From assembly GCF_001949145.1 (NCBI RefSeq), contig NW_019091378.1, forward strand, positions 735,986 through 799,985: a stretch of 64,000 bases of DNA, written 5' to 3'. The notes below the pieces were generated by a model that saw only the letters and a program-made list of their open reading frames with translations, made no database searches and was not told where the DNA came from. The DNA comes from Acanthaster planci (Eukaryota; Echinodermata; Asteroidea; Valvatida; Acanthasteridae). The translations under genes and the position numbers were made by a program. How positions within the stretch are numbered: position 1 is the stretch's first letter; each line of letters begins with the position of its first letter. This document shows, one piece after another, positions 1-15,200 of this stretch.

Positions 1-106
1 CCTTTCCCGGCAACGCCCGTGTGTGGACTGGCTGTACACAGACCCCATCACCATTTACTTGTTATGAGTGGAAGCTCCATTGCAACCTACATGTACAGGT
101 ATGTAC

Positions 107-233
107 CTTCTGGCCTGGTGTGCACAAGCCCTGGCTCTGTTTGATGTGCTGGCTAATCAGTCTCTTCAGCTCCTTGGTCTTCATCTTCTTGGCAACCGAA
201 GGGGGCAGGAATCGCTCCACTCCATCTTCTTTC
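107..233 (-). CDS. FRMPD4: FRMPD4-like exon: FERM F2 lobe, last visible exon
   Basis: Acceptor TGTCCTCACAG, donor GTACAT, 127 nt. Encodes [18 protein letters not shown], then [24 protein letters not shown], matching the FERM F2 helices that follow in FRMPD4. It ends in phase 0. No stop follows before the window edge; positions 1-106 read as intron, so the rest of the gene lies outside. Confidence 0.93.
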
Positions 234-3200
234 CTGTGAGGACATGACAATGCCGGTTGTGAGTGACCATTCTGCTCACAATGGACGGATTGGACGCATT
301 GGTATGAACAATTACAGACACTGACCGGTAGAAACACATGGTGGGAACCATTTCTTTTCTCTCTTGAAATTGATACCTATGTAAGATTAGAACCCTGGTA
401 AGCACATTGATGAGGTATCCAGGGTATCTAGTCTAGAAGGCAGGAGGTCTTGGGTTCGAGCCCCACCTGAGTATTTTTCACTGGTTTTCTTGCAAACTCT
501 CCCACATGTAACTCAGGAACAATAATATTTCAGAAGTGCTCATTATCACCAAAGTGTCTCACAAGGCTAACAAGCACGCCATGTCAGACAACATAAAAAA
601 AGTCTTTTAACGTATGCACTTTCAAAGTTTTCCACCACTGGGAAAGAGGACCTGTCTAAAACTTTTCATCAACAAAAATGTGGATTGTCAAGGCGACTTC
701 TTTCCAAGAACATGGCTTGCATGTATGACTGTGAACTGTCCATTCCTATAGGATTTATATCTACTCGCATATTGTAACAAAAAGCTTGACCATTGCTAAC
801 TGCAGTGCACCGCTGAACTCAGTGACATCATGGCTTTGACAGCATACTGTCACAACTGGCTAACTGGCTAACAACTCTAAGTTTCAGTAACAATTACTTA
901 CTCCAAGGCTTTCAGTGACACCTTGCCGGAATGCTTGCTGCTAAGGAAATGCTGCTGTATCTGTAAGGCTGCCAGCCGCACGGCTTTGTCACTGTCCAGG
1001 TCGCCAGTGAAGCGCTCACCGATGACGTCATTACAACTCTGCATTTCAAAAAGGAGGTCGAACGTCAAACAGAGGCTACAGAATACTGATCAGAGGGTGC
1101 ATCTGAAGACATTTGCTAAGGTCAATGCAGAGAAATGTGATGGCTTTTAAATTTTGCCTTCAATGCCGTGAACCCGGTTCGAATCCCTACAAAGCCAACT
1201 AGAGGAGGTGGTTTTCAGTCTCTACTTGTATTTCACGGGTTACCCTGTAATGTTCATTCAGGTTTTCCTCCAGATGGACATGACTAGAACTGATGATAGC
1301 TTCAGTGTCTCCTTCCTGCTGGTTTCCCCAGGCTTGCTGGCTTACAGTACAATGGGCACTAAAGAGGAATCCTTTGTTTTATTCCTAGTAATCAGGAACC
1401 GTGGGGTCATAACATGAAATCCTACTATCTTTACAGCTTCCATCAACCTGACTCCTCCTCGAGCGACTTACTTGCAGGTAGAAGTAATCAAAGGCTTTGG
1501 GGTCCTTGCTGAGGAGGTCGTAGGCATCTTGGGGGGCAAAGGTCACTCGGAGAAGGCACTTCCAGTTTTGACTACCAGGCCTGCTGGCAATCTGAGGATG
1601 GATCGAGATAGGTAAGTGTTAGCTCTGACAAGAAGATTCTAATTGGACCAAAATGTTACAAAGCGGGTTTAGGACTAAGATCCAGTCCCCATTCATGACT
1701 TTGCAAACCACCATAATCCACCCTGACGATTGAGGCCATGGGGAGCAGTATGGCCAGTGAGGCTACGGCCATATCACAGTTGGTAAACTTGGCCTAATCG
1801 GATAGACTGATACCTGCTCTGATGACTATGCCAACTGCCTGCACAAATGGTCTTTTATTACTCCACCCTTTCGTGTTTGGTTATTCTACAGTGTATTAAA
1901 GAACTTGCCAGAAAGACATGATCTTCATGGCCTGGAATGATCAGACACCCATCTGCATGCAGCAGGAAGAATTTGTTAACATTTACAGAAAGCATGAGCA
2001 AAAATATGCGCATGTGATCAGACGAAAACTGTCATCAGCCACACGTCCACACAGTCGGAGGAAATATGGCTCACCTCCCAAACAAATGCAAACAACATAC
2101 ACGTATGTCTGATGATACAAAGCAAGGCCTAGCATCGGTGCCCATTGTGTGGCTTGCACTAACGTGGACAGTGTGTGTGCATATAGTGTTTACAAACTCA
2201 ACCTGCATAGAAAGTATTCCGTTTTTTAAGCACTTTCAAACCCATTTTGGTCACTGTCCAAAGGGGAGGCTTGTGTGTCCTGGCATGGCAGGTAATGATC
2301 CTTAGTTAGGGCATACGTTAAGAGTGGGACAGATTCTGTCAAAGCCTGGAGCTACCCATGAGATGAGCCTGACAAGCAACTTTGAGCCTCATACGAGAAT
2401 GCCTCAATGCCTCAAATCACCGTTCTGCATTTACAATTCCAGGAAAAGAACTTAGGGGCAAAAATGTATACGTTATTAAACAGAATACAGAGTCATCAAT
2501 CTGTTCTCTTCTGAAAACACCCTGTCAAAACTGAGGAGACTTTTACATGTAAAATACCAACATTCAGTCTGACGGATCTCTTGTGAAACACCTCTCGTTA
2601 GAGCTGTCAATTGCTACTCTCACCACATGGCAACTGTTTGAAAAGCAAGTAGATTGCCAGAGCAGTGCGAGAAAAAAAATTATATGCAGCACCGTATTCA
2701 ACATGAAGTGACTCCAAAAACGTACATGTAGCTAAAACTCTGGCTAATTTGTAAAATCTGAATAACCTAAGCAGCAGAGGAAGAATATTCTGCTTCCACT
2801 GGGAAGAGATAGTTTTCCTGTCAGTGCTATCGGTAAGTTACCTGGGTCAGTGTTTCATCTTCCTGGAGGATGGTGAACTTGCGGAATCGCGCCGAGTCCT
2901 CCATGCTGTGCACCACCAGGGAGAAGTGCTCCATGCTCTTCAAGGCCAGTTTCTCCTTGAGGTTCCTCAGCACTTCCTACAAGGCGAGAAGACAAACCAG
3001 ACCCAGAACCCGCTCAGTAACAGACGTGGATCGTCAGACACTTTGTCTTTCCAGACAGGCCATCTTCTCAATGCTGCATTTTGCTCAGGTAAGGCTGGTG
3101 GGGGTTGAGGGGATTCTGAATGCCCTCCTCCCAAATCTGATTAGGGGTCCGCTTCGGCAAGTTGCTTTGTTCGTGGACGGAACAACAGCCACCCAACGAA

Positions 3201-6200
3201 CAAGTTCAGCTTTTCAACAGGGCTAGCCTGACGTGAAGCGTGCTCATGGTCATTTGGAATAGCAATACGCGTATGCAAGGTCTGGCTCATTCATGCGGCC
3301 ATATGCCAACTCACACGCATGCAATCTCCAACCTGAACTACCACCAACATGCACCGTTTATTCCATGAGCACAAGTAGATCCCTTGAGGGTAAAATACCA
3401 CTGACAGAAATCTTTATATATGAAGGCAGTATGCCCCCCAGCGCATAATAAACATACATGCACCGGGATAACTGATAACCCACTGAAAATTGCTGCTTTC
3501 AGTTCCCTTTTTCAAAAGTGCAGAAAATCATTGCAAGTTCAGACGATCCAGTTGTTAAAAACAAAGAAAAATCATAGCTTTGTGTGCAAAAATGTCTCCA
3601 TAAAACCTCCAGTTTACTTCATCACATGTACATGTACAAGCAGAATGGCTGTGTAGTGCTGAACAATTTGCAGGAGAAATCCCTGACTCTTCCCCATAAC
3701 CACCTGACCACGGAAAGTGATGTCATTAGAAAACCCAAGAGAAAACAAAGTTTGATATTCTGTGGCATCTCATGCTGAACACAATTGGCAAAAAGACAAG
3801 ATTTGCTACGCGAGGGTACCAGGTACACATCTCATTTAAGTGGTTCATTTTCATTTAGCAGTAGAAAGAAACCCTTAGGTAACAGCAATATAAAAAACTC
3901 AGTAAAATGATTATTTGTATGCAAAAAATACATCATGAGAATGAATAAAACATGGAATATAATCACTAATATGGTGCCATCACAGCACAGCAAGTAAAGT
4001 TTATGATTACGTTCTACATATTTCATGTACGCGTATGTGTTTCATGACTCCATGGCTTGGAGAATTCCATTTAAAAACTCAAAATCCAGACAACTCCAAT
4101 TTTTTATTTATTCTCCAAGGTTCAATGCATCAGATGTACACAGCAACCAACGAAAACATGACTGCGCCACCAGCACGTGGTATGTGTGGCTCGGGCGCAG
4201 CTTCTGTGACTGATTTTTATCCTTCAAAGTTTGCGGTATATTAAGGCCGCCCGGCGCGCAAGCCACAGAGACATTTTTGAGCGTGAGGATCAACGTATAA
4301 GCTGCACCTTGCGTGTATATTCCAAACATTATGGTAATACGTGAAGCGGCACATTTTCCTACATTTCCATCAGGATATCAAACGGTGTGATACAGTGGGA
4401 CATCGCTATAACGAACACCGCTACACTGAACATTCAGCTGTACCGAACATTGTCCTTGGCTCCCAATAGTTTGTGCACAAAACCTACCGAACATTATGCA
4501 GTTGCAAATCAACCGAGATTCGCCACAGCATGCATCAGAGATCGATCCTGAGTGGTAGCTTCACGACTTTTAGGATAAACTAAATATCAACTTTGTAACT
4601 CAAGATTTCATGAAAAAACAAAAATAATTTACAGATACATTTCCAGAAACTTCAAACGTGAATGCAACGGCAAAACATCACGAAAACAGCGGATCATAGT
4701 ATCAAAAGAGGGTGCACTTTAGTTAGACAAGAGAGAGCGCTATTCAACTTGGCAACGAAATATTCGGCAGTTTATTTCCCTATACCGAACGACCGCTGTA
4801 CCGAACATTTAGCGTGGACCCCGTTGTGTTTGTTATGGCGGCATTCCACTGTACATCAAAATGAGGAGCGGGCACACTCCTCCATATGGAAACTGAGAGC
4901 AAATGAACTGCCCTTAAACCCTGATTCGCAAGATCAAGTCACACATATTTCATCTCATCTTAATGGCCTCTCCGCTTTTCAACTGGCTGCTTGACTGTTT
5001 CATTTCCTTCACTCATAGCAGATTCCCAGAACATACAAAGTAAATCACACTAAAGTAGAACCATTAATCATCAAAGTACGTACACATTGTTTGAATGAGG
5101 TATCATAAAAGAGAGCTCTACTGCAACATAACCTTTTGTAAAATTCAGGACTGCTGCTGATAGCAATGCATAAAAAAAACCAGTGAGGATACACATACTG
5201 AAGTCCACTTCATTTGGTTTTCAATCAGAAAATTATGAGATACAATATAGACAAGAGTGTTCCCTCACAAACCTTTATCACATATTATCTATTGATCAGT
5301 AATCCAAGCCATAGAGAGAATGGGGAGGAGATTCTACCTTGACAGTTGTCTTGTTATCATACTTGAAGGACTTGGTCTGGCCATTCTCCAGGTACACCTT
5401 AAGGACACTTGGAAGGTAGACAAGGCTCGGCGATGATTTTCCCTGCGGACGAGAAAGGGGGGGATCACTAATTCAAAGATCTTATGTACTGAGCATGAGA
5501 TCAATAATTCATCGCAGGATACACGGACGCTTGAACTCTCCAAACATTGCAATGATTCGCCTGCAGTTGCTGATAAAGTCAGAGCTGCCATGGGCAGAAT
5601 CAATAGACATTGGCCCGGTACTCTTAAAGGGGGATTCTGGTCAAGTCGGTGGTGTGGCTTGTCGAAGTACATGTAGCTGGTTCCCTGAGATTCTCTATAT
5701 ATGTGGAGAGCTTCATCGCTGAAATTACTGTTAGCTATAAGCAAGAAACTGTTGTAAAATGTGTAACATTTTCACACCATTTCCCGCATTATTTTGACAG
5801 ACCACTAGTAGCCTACTGGGGGAGGGAGCGATGGAGCCAAGCCCCTGCCATTCAAGCAGTTTCATTCTGCACTGATAATAGTACTTAATGCAATTTCAAC
5901 AGTGTACACCTGGACTTAAGTTTAAAAAAAAAAATTCCACAGCCCTTAACAGCTCATGACCTCGGTGTCCTCGCATGTTTTATATTTTATTTCAATATCT
6001 GGTTAAATTTTAAAAAAAAAATTTAAAAGGCAACTACATGTACAAATTCTGCAATGCACTTTCACAAATTAAGATTTTATTTCAAAACTCTTGATTTTAG
6101 TGGCATAAATCACATTTCAATGTTATATAGCCATTCCCAATAATGTAAAGCTCTGGTAAAAATAATAAAAAGGCAGGGAATGATGAGTTGAGGGACTGTC

Positions 6201-9200
6201 GGTGTAAGGTATGGGAAAACAACATCAAGACTGATTTTATATACGCCCAACCCGAACTTGAATACAATCTCCATCTTTGAAAACAACCAACATTTTCTTG
6301 GGTGTCTGAGGGGTCAGGGAGCCACTCACCGGGGCCACGGCGGCAGCCTTGATGTTGTCGGCAAAGCGAACCCGGGAGGGCTTGGTCTTCAGCTTCTGCT
6401 TCTTGTTGGCGCTGAGGAAGGAGGACTTGAGGCCCGTCTTGTCGATGTGGGGCTGGATGACCGTCAACCGGATCACCTCCGACGATTGCCTGCAGCATCC
6501 ATGCAATGGCAAACGAAACATCAGTAACATCCTCTACAGGGTTTGCGGCACACCTAAACTGAATTGGAAAATCCAGCTCTTCGAAAGGTTTAGCGGTCTG
6601 GTCACATCAAGTCTGGGAAACGAGACTTGTCTTCTGGCGCTACAACCCTCTCTTTACATTTATGTCATATTTTAATTTGTTCAAGACCTAATGCCCTATC
6701 CCTTTCCAGTACTGGGATTTTTGCTTTATTCCACAGGAGCACATTATTTCAAGTGCTTAATGCTGTTTCACGGGGCCCATTCATGAGCTTACCTCTTGGG
6801 TGGGATTCGAACTAGGGACTTCCTGCTTACTGTTGCCACGGTCCGTTCAAATTCAATGTAAATGTAGGACCAGGTTGGACAATCAATGCCAAGTAATTCA
6901 AATTTTAGTAATTACTTACACCGCAATGTACCACTAAAGAAGCTTAAGATTAAAAATTGAAAATACTGCCATGGAAAAAAATTAGTTTAAGTTGAACATA
7001 AAACCTGTATTTGTTAGCACTTCATTTTTACAATATTTTGTGGAGATTTAATTTTTTACAATTTACCTACCATTGAAGTCAGTGTCATTATAACATGTGT
7101 TTGTTAACCTTTTTTAAAGGGGAGGGGTTGTATATATTTTAGTGGTTGGAGTAAGGTTTGGTGGACAGCAACATGTACTTGTCTGTCGACACATCATCTG
7201 TTATTTGTATGGCACAATATTCATTCTAGTTTTAACACCTTTGTAAATTTTAGGGGGACATGGTTTTTCACTTCTGAAATTTATGAACAGAACTTTTATC
7301 CACCCAACAATGCTCACCAACTACACCATCAGAGCCGATCCTACCCTGCGCAAAATGGTACTTTCCAATTAGAAGAAAAGAAAAATCAAATGCACTTTTG
7401 AAACGAGTGACCAAACCCCATAAGCTCTACTGAACCACTCCAGACACTTGTGGTTTCTAGAGAGGACTTTCCTCTAGCAGTACCGCACTCAGCGGGAGGA
7501 AGGAAAAAGGTCTTTGAACAGCTGATGGACAGTTTCGCCAAAGCAACATTGATTTCCTCTTATGAAGCCAGCCCATTATGATGACAGGACAGCCCACTGT
7601 GTGCTCTGCCAGCGAGAGGTTGTGGGATTGTGGGGAGGTTGCAATAAAGGCCGGACACAGGCAGAATCCTTAAAGGTCACATTTCTCAAGTGTCATTTCC
7701 ATTTCCAGAATTTTTTCAGCAGGTTACAAAATCATTTTTATTTCCAAATGGAATAAACAACCACAAATTGTCTGAGAGAGTGAACTCAAAGTTGCAAATA
7801 ACCTTTCTGTGTAGTTTTTCTTCTTTTTTTTTTTACCCTTGCATCCCGTTGAGTTTCGTCTAACCACTCTGCAAAATTCAACAGAACAAAATGCTGCAGC
7901 ATAGAGACCTATGAGGACAGCAACACAGTGTAACCATTGGCTTTGCCGCTCTGTGCACTAACTTCCGAACTGTGTGGTTACACGATAACACTGCCACTCA
8001 AACTGACAGCTACACCTACATGTACATGTACATGCAGACATGTAGCGCACCGGCCATGCAGTAAATAGCCCCTGTGGTGGTTTTAGGAAGAACAACTCGA
8101 CAGGATACCGTAAGAAACATCACCGCCTAACAACCTTTGCCTTTATTTGCTGTAGCAGTTTCAAATTAGGTCCATTTGCAGAACAGGTCTAAAATCTGTG
8201 CTTAATTACAATGACCATTAATTGCATTTCATTCTATGCAACCACTGCTACATACTTTTGTGAAAATGTACATGTATGTATTTCGCAGTGCTGATGCTGT
8301 ATCAATGTGACGAATGAACAAATCAATGTAGGGGGAGGAATATTTCATCCTGTCAACAAAATTCTTTCATCCGCAATTAAGGATTGCTGCATCGCCGCGA
8401 CTGTACTTAACAGATTATTACTGGTCAACAGGCAGCATGAGGAAAAACAATATTTCATCCCCAGGAAAGATCTTGTGACTTCTTTTCTGTCAACAAGTCC
8501 TTTTCAGTGAACAACTTCAATGCATTTTGGTTTTCCAAATCTACGCTTAATTACAACGGCCGTGAAATACGTTTCATGCCATCAAATGCTTACATGTACA
8601 ACGGAAGCATCTCCTTTATGCAGGCAACAGATTGTTTAATTCAATGCAGGATGGAACGCCCGGTGCCAGATGGAGTGCTCATTGCACAGAAAGTAAGGAA
8701 TGTGTAGGCCGTGTGTGTACAAAATGGACCAATTAGAGGTCTACAGCAGTCACTTAGAGCGACAAGGTCCTTGTGTTTGGAGCCCTCTCCATCATATGTC
8801 AGTATCCCCTTTACAGACAACCTCAACAGGCCAGAGAGTCATCTGGGCTGGGTTAGGATCTGCATGGGATACTGCAGTGCTGCAAGACCAAAGCCAACTC
8901 AATGGCCCAAGGACGGAGATGCCCAAGCTATGGCTAAGTCTGAAACACTTGGCTGTGGCTACAGTTTGCACACAACTCAGTGGGAAGTGGTTGCAGCCAC
9001 TACTTTAGACTCCCATAAATTCAAAGCCATAGTCAAGTGATCTAGACACACATGTAGCTTTGCTCTCTTTTACACACACATGTACATGTACTCTTTTATT
9101 TCCAAAAATTGAAACTAAGGACTACACAACGATAAATCTCCATGAACTTGGACTGAAATACCGGTAGTTGAAAAGAACAAACACTCCTTGTGGAAACCTA

Positions 9201-12200
9201 CGAAAGCTGGATATATTCCACTTGATAAATTTCACTGGAATTGGTCATTGTCCTCGGTTTCAGTCCTACGGGGTGAGTTTTCATTTGTATCAAGTAAACG
9301 TTTGTTCTTTAGCATTTAATGGGAAATCATTTTGTTGTACCACAGACATGCAATATTAATTTTGTTGAACAATTTGTTCATTATTACAGAGAAGCCATCT
9401 CTCCCTTTTCTCCTTTCTGAAAAAAACAGCATTTTCTGATTTCATTCCAGCACAATAATGTTCAGACTAGAAAAAGAAACTCACTGCATTAAGGAGGCAA
9501 AGTTGCATTCAATAAATTTCTCTGCAATACAATGCTGTGGCAATCAATACAATTTTCAGAAGCTCTGAGGAAATTTTGTTTTGTCACATAACACGCATGA
9601 CGTGCATGCCCACCCACAAGTATGTGCAAGGTATAAGACTTTGTGTAATGGTAAGGTCAAAGGTTAAAATACTACCAGAGATAAAAGGTCGAGAATATCT
9701 GGAGCCACACAAACGAGGCTTGTTCATATTGTGTGTCTAGAGCTAGATGTACACTGTAGGTCTAAGTCTTTGCCTGTTGCAGAAAATGCAGGGAACACTG
9801 CTGATAGTGGACACAGCTCTGCAAGTCCATCTAAAGGGCTTGCAGGGCTGCCATCTTGCAGGCCAGTGCTTTAGTTCCACAGGGTTTGCACAAAAGAGGT
9901 TTCCCTGTGGAACCAAAGAACTGCCCTGCAAGATGGCTAACCACGCAAAGCCTCTGTTGGATACGGGCTTACCTTATTCTTTCAATGATGTAGGGCCCGT
10001 CCTTCATCATGACGTCTTCACCGTTCAGTCGCAGGATTTTATCCCCGGGCAGTAGCTTGCCCACTGATGGACCCCCTGGAAGCAAAACATTGATCAATAA
10101 CCGATAATCACCAACTGGTAATCAATTCACAAGGAGGCTTGCCTGCAACACAAAGGGGTGGGAAGAGGTTACTTGTTTGGGGAATTATTTTGAAACACAT
10201 GGCAAAAAGCAAAATAAATTGAGCCAATGTGAGGCCAGAAGTATCACTCAGTCCAGTTACAGGTGCCAACAACAGCACTCTCTTGGAGAGGGGACCTTCA
10301 TAGGTGCTACTGACAAATTGAAAAAAGACATTTCGCTTGGCTGAAAAGTACCATCTAAGTAGGAATTTTCATTGTCAACCCTTAGTGTTCAGTTTGTATA
10401 GCATCTGCATTTACATACATATATACGATGTAGGGTACATCCCAATGATCAAATTAATAATTACAGAAAGGACAATTTGTCGACTGCACAGATGGAAAGT
10501 CCCAACGCATGATCAACAGGAAGGCCCCCAGTAATGGTAGACTGAACGTGTCAGCATCTGTTCAGGAGAATTTCCAGATACCGTCTATTCTGTACGACTG
10601 GCAATTTTTCAACCGTTTATAAGCACATGGAACTTCCGATCACTGCTATGCTGTGTCCAAATAATCATGTTGACTGTTTTCACAGCACCAATTACACAGA
10701 AAATCTTGAGGGTTTCGCCAGATGGGACTGAAACCGCCAGCCTCAGGGTTTAACAGCCTGAGACCAGATCAACTGGCCATGGCTAGGAGTACCACACATG
10801 TCTATAGGTGGTGGTCACAGCCGCTAGATAGTAACTTCCTCAAGCGCACATAATACTTCCAGCCTCGGTCATAACATGGGGAAGCAAACATCACTTCTCC
10901 GGATGCTTTGATTGCTGCTCCTGCCAGCGGCTGGCCAGCAAATTTGCACCACACAGATGGTGCCGCACCAGCAAATGTTTTAATCATTACTTCTAGATCT
11001 TACACCCCACAAACAACAAACAACTTGTTCTGTCATTTCCTTGGGAAGAAAACAACAGGAGGGACACAGCAACCAGTGGGCAAGCTACCGGCTTGCTTTC
11101 AGTAAAGTGAGATACGCAATGCAAACCAGTCATCTAAGGGCTTAGACTTTACACCACACATGCGCCAAAAAACTTGGTAAGTCATTACATGTATCTTGAC
11201 ATAGAAGAAAATGAAGGACACGGCATGCAGAGGACAAGCTATTTGCTTTCAGTACAACAGGCATAGGGGACTGAACCCCCCTCCGCTCTGAGACAAAAAT
11301 AGAAAAAAGTAATGATAGGGAAAATAATTATATATAACAGGTTTTGCCCTTACCCAATGTATATTAATAAGCACTGTATGCTCAGTGCTGAGCATACAGT
11401 GCTTATTAATATACGTTGGGTAAGGGCAAAACCTGTTATATATAATTAACATCTCCCCAACGCAAAAATACATCTTGAAAAAAGGGAAAATAATAAAAAT
11501 AATTTAAGTAAGTGCACTAATACCATTGTAAAAATGTTGGCCCTGTACCGTAAAATGTTTCATCATCATTTCCAGTTGTCTGCAAAAATGAGATTAAAAA
11601 AAAAACATCTCCGGCCTGGCCCCCCTCCCCCCTGGAAAAATTCCTGGATCCGCCCCTGTACAATGAGGTATAATCTAAGAACCTTGAACAAATCAGGTGT
11701 GAATGGAAACCTGTTATCTTTCCAGACGGTGCATAAAAGCACTTATAAGATGTACAAGATGTCTATTTGTTCCTTCATCAGCAGCAGACCAAAAATCCAA
11801 GGACGGAACATACATGTATACCGGTATTTTCTGGCGATGCTGGATGAGTCTCTCTGCTCTGAAACTTAAAGCAAGCAGTGTGTGCCCACATTGAATGTAT
11901 TTTCCAATCAAGAAGTTTCTTTGAGAATGCACAATGTGTACGTAATCTTATCAGGATATGCGTCAATGGTACATGTATATGCACATGTACACCGCCATGT
12001 ATGCAATGGACATGCTGAGCAAGCACTCAAGAAACGCTGCTGTCTGACATTATACAGCACTTGCAACTTTTGGCAAAGTTTCGCAGAGCCATAGGGCACA
12101 ACTTGTGTGAGGTGGTACACAGGATCAATCCCACATAAGGATTAAGGTGCTTGTGTCCCTGGGCAAGACAATTTTACCACCATAGGTCATCTCTCCCAGC

Positions 12201-15200
12201 AGTTTAAATGACTCTCTGTTCAGGTAGAGAACCAAATAAGAAGATCTAGAACTTGAAGTTAGAACTTGAATATTGTGACCTGTTAAACAGGGGGTAGTGC
12301 ATATCTAATTGTGAAGCACTTTGAGATTAGTATTGAGTTCCAATTTTTTTGCTCAAGTGATGCACATTAAGAACTTTAGGGATGTTTACTAAATTGACAA
12401 ATCCAACATAAAGTACTCTGGTGTGCCCCCAAACCAAGCGATGCAGAGTATTTAAGGTGCAGCATGTTCACGGTGCATATCTGCTCAAATGATAAACATA
12501 ACAAGCCTTTCTGGGTATAAAAAGTAGCTGGCTTCAAGGAAATGAAAGCAAAAGTCCACCTCAAAACAATAAGGAGCCCACCTGTCAGTGTTGTAACATC
12601 TTTAAATGAGTGCTTAAATGTTAGAGAAGATTTGGCTCGATGTACTGTACAGGCTGTTAATTTTTAGCTCTGACTAACCGATCAGTATTTGCAGCATTGC
12701 ATTTCCAAGACAAGTCGTTAATATTAAGAGAAAAATAATAAGATTAATGTCACTACTAATCAAAGAATCTAGCAAGCTACTAAGCTTGGCAACCTATGCA
12801 GCTCAGTCATGTCCGTGACTGCAGACCACTTCCTCTCATTGTGCCAAGATGTGTCCCTTGCCCGTCGGGCTGGTGTTACCACACGAAGCCGACGGCGGCA
12901 ATGCCTTGTTTGCCGAGCGTGACACACGTAGGCGGGCTCCGATTCTGAGGCTCCCCGGTCGTCTTTTCGCAGAGAATTCATCCTATGAATGTCAGAGTCC
13001 GGATGGCTCATTACACGGATCGTTTGGGGCAGGCACACAATGCGCACGGAGCCTGCTTCGCTGGCCAAACATCCGACTGTGTACTGATCTTGTTAATTTC
13101 TATTCACCTCTCCGACTTTCTCTTCTTCCTCTGTATTCAATTTGGACAGTTCTTAAGAAAAAAAAAATGCCTACCGGTATGTAGACTTCTATTCTGAGCT
13201 TGAACTCCTCAATTCCATTTCTACTTTTCTACAAATGCAGAATAAAATGAATGTCCACTTCAATAGTCAAGGGTGTGTCAACGGCAAGCAGTACCGGGAG
13301 CACTGCAAAATGTCGACTCTCTCTGCAATTTGTCAAGAAAATGTCCATAATCCACAAGTCTATCAACATCCTAATCTGCAGTAATTCTTGCCACTTTGGG
13401 GGAAACTACAGAGCAAAATTGGGGCAGCTACATGTACATGTAGTTCCATGTACGCATTTTATCTCTACGGGCTGGGTTGGAATCTAACCCAGGTTGACGT
13501 GAAATAAATGTCCAGTTCCTTGCCTGACTCCTTGAGTTTTTCTCGGAATATTTATTGAGGGGAGTTCCTCCCACCTTTCAAACTGAACATTTCTTCCTTG
13601 TCTTCTCCTCCAGGGTACACTTGAGAGAACAGCTAATTGGTAACCTACCCCAGTATAAGACTACCATGGCTAAACAAAATGGCAAGGACGAGAAATCCAC
13701 AAAAGCCCTATGATGGGCAGACTTGGAAAAGGATTGTGGTTTTAGCATCAGAATTTGGAACTGGGATGCCCGCATTTTTTTCAAAATCTGCTTTCCAAAA
13801 TTTGTAATTTGACCATTGTACAGGTAGACTCCTAAGGTACACTCACATGTATACCGACATACAATACTTTAAGCACAATGCTACTTCAGTTAAAAAGCAA
13901 AACAGAACTCTTTTCCCCTCCGGACCTGGCTACCTAATTTTCCCGAACCGAAAGATGAAACTTAAATTTCACCGTTTGGAACATTAAAAAAGCAGGAAAA
14001 CTGGGAGAGGTGAAGTATATTAGCATACATGTATGAATGTGGCAATCCGTTTCACAGCAAAATTGCGTACACTAGTTTGACAAAAGAATAACACTCTCGA
14101 TGACCTTTAAATATAATCAATTTCTTCCCCTGAACAATAAGGGATGTTCCACTCAGCAATGACTGGCATAATGTTCTTCTATCCCCTTGATTTCAGTTCT
14201 TGATTCTATCAAACATCATTACATGAAGTCTAAGTTCTGGGAAATGAGCAGCTTCAGATGACATCATTTGGACTTGTGAAATTCTCAATTTCTGGGTGAG
14301 ATTCGGAAGCGAACTGGGCCCAATGTCACGGCACTGCAAAGCACATGATTTTACGCTTACAGAGGCTCTATCAGAGCAGTAAGCACAGAAGAAGGCACGC
14401 TTAGCTCGGAGAAATATGTGCTTAACTTGGCGATGTACATGTACCGGTAATAATGGGAATCTCCGTGCGTGCGTATGTATGCATAAGCACAAGCACACCA
14501 AGCAATGCTATGAAATAATGCCTACAAGCAAAATTTTCTGCTGCAGTAAGCATGACTTTTCCACTAACTGTTAAGTACATGTAGCTCCATGAAATTGGGC
14601 CCTGCAAGGCTAAATGTTTTGAGCACACAGGCTTTCTCTACCGGGCAAACCATCAAATTTCTTTCTAAAGTTTGGAGATCGGTTTTTACCCTTCGAAGAC
14701 GTCATTACCTGAACACTGCATTAATGCTGGCATTCAATATTCAGTATTTATAATACATATACTTATAAAAATCACAAGTTTGGAGCCGGAGAGCAGGTGG
14801 CCCACAATGTGTGAAGGCACTTCAAGATAATTACCCTAAGTGATAACGAGGCGCAATTCCTTTTTTTCTTTCTAAATCAGTTCCAATTCAATATAGTAGT
14901 CAACACAGAGAGACCATACCAGGGGTAGGCCTTGGGCTCATCTTTCCAGAACCATTTTGACATATTAGGAAAGGAAATTTAAGCTTTTTTTTTTTTTTTT
15001 TTCAAAAGTAAGCGATAGAAAATTTTGGCTGGCCAACCAAAGTCATTCCCCAATTAAACTACCATTATGAGTTTTCTAGAATGAGAGTTTCTGAATCTCC
15101 ATCTCTGGCTTTATGGCGGCACAGCATAAAAATATATATAAAATATATATTTTCCCTCCCATCATTTTGCAACAAGCACCCCTTTTTCATGACATCCTTC

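Larger units (their letters stand above)
6490..9972 (-). other. Intron of FRMPD4-like gene with hairpin and SINE fragment
   Basis: Intron of 3.5 kb. Carries the hairpin 9848-9938 close to its 5' end, a SINE fragment near 6.8 kb and TACATGTA copies near 8.0 and 9.1 kb. Confidence 0.8.

Noticed and set aside
6237-6329. Extension of the FRMPD4-like exon to the stop at 6237
   Set aside because: A strong GTGAGT donor at 6329 and the phase-0 join to 5442 give continuous family similarity; the extra residues have none.
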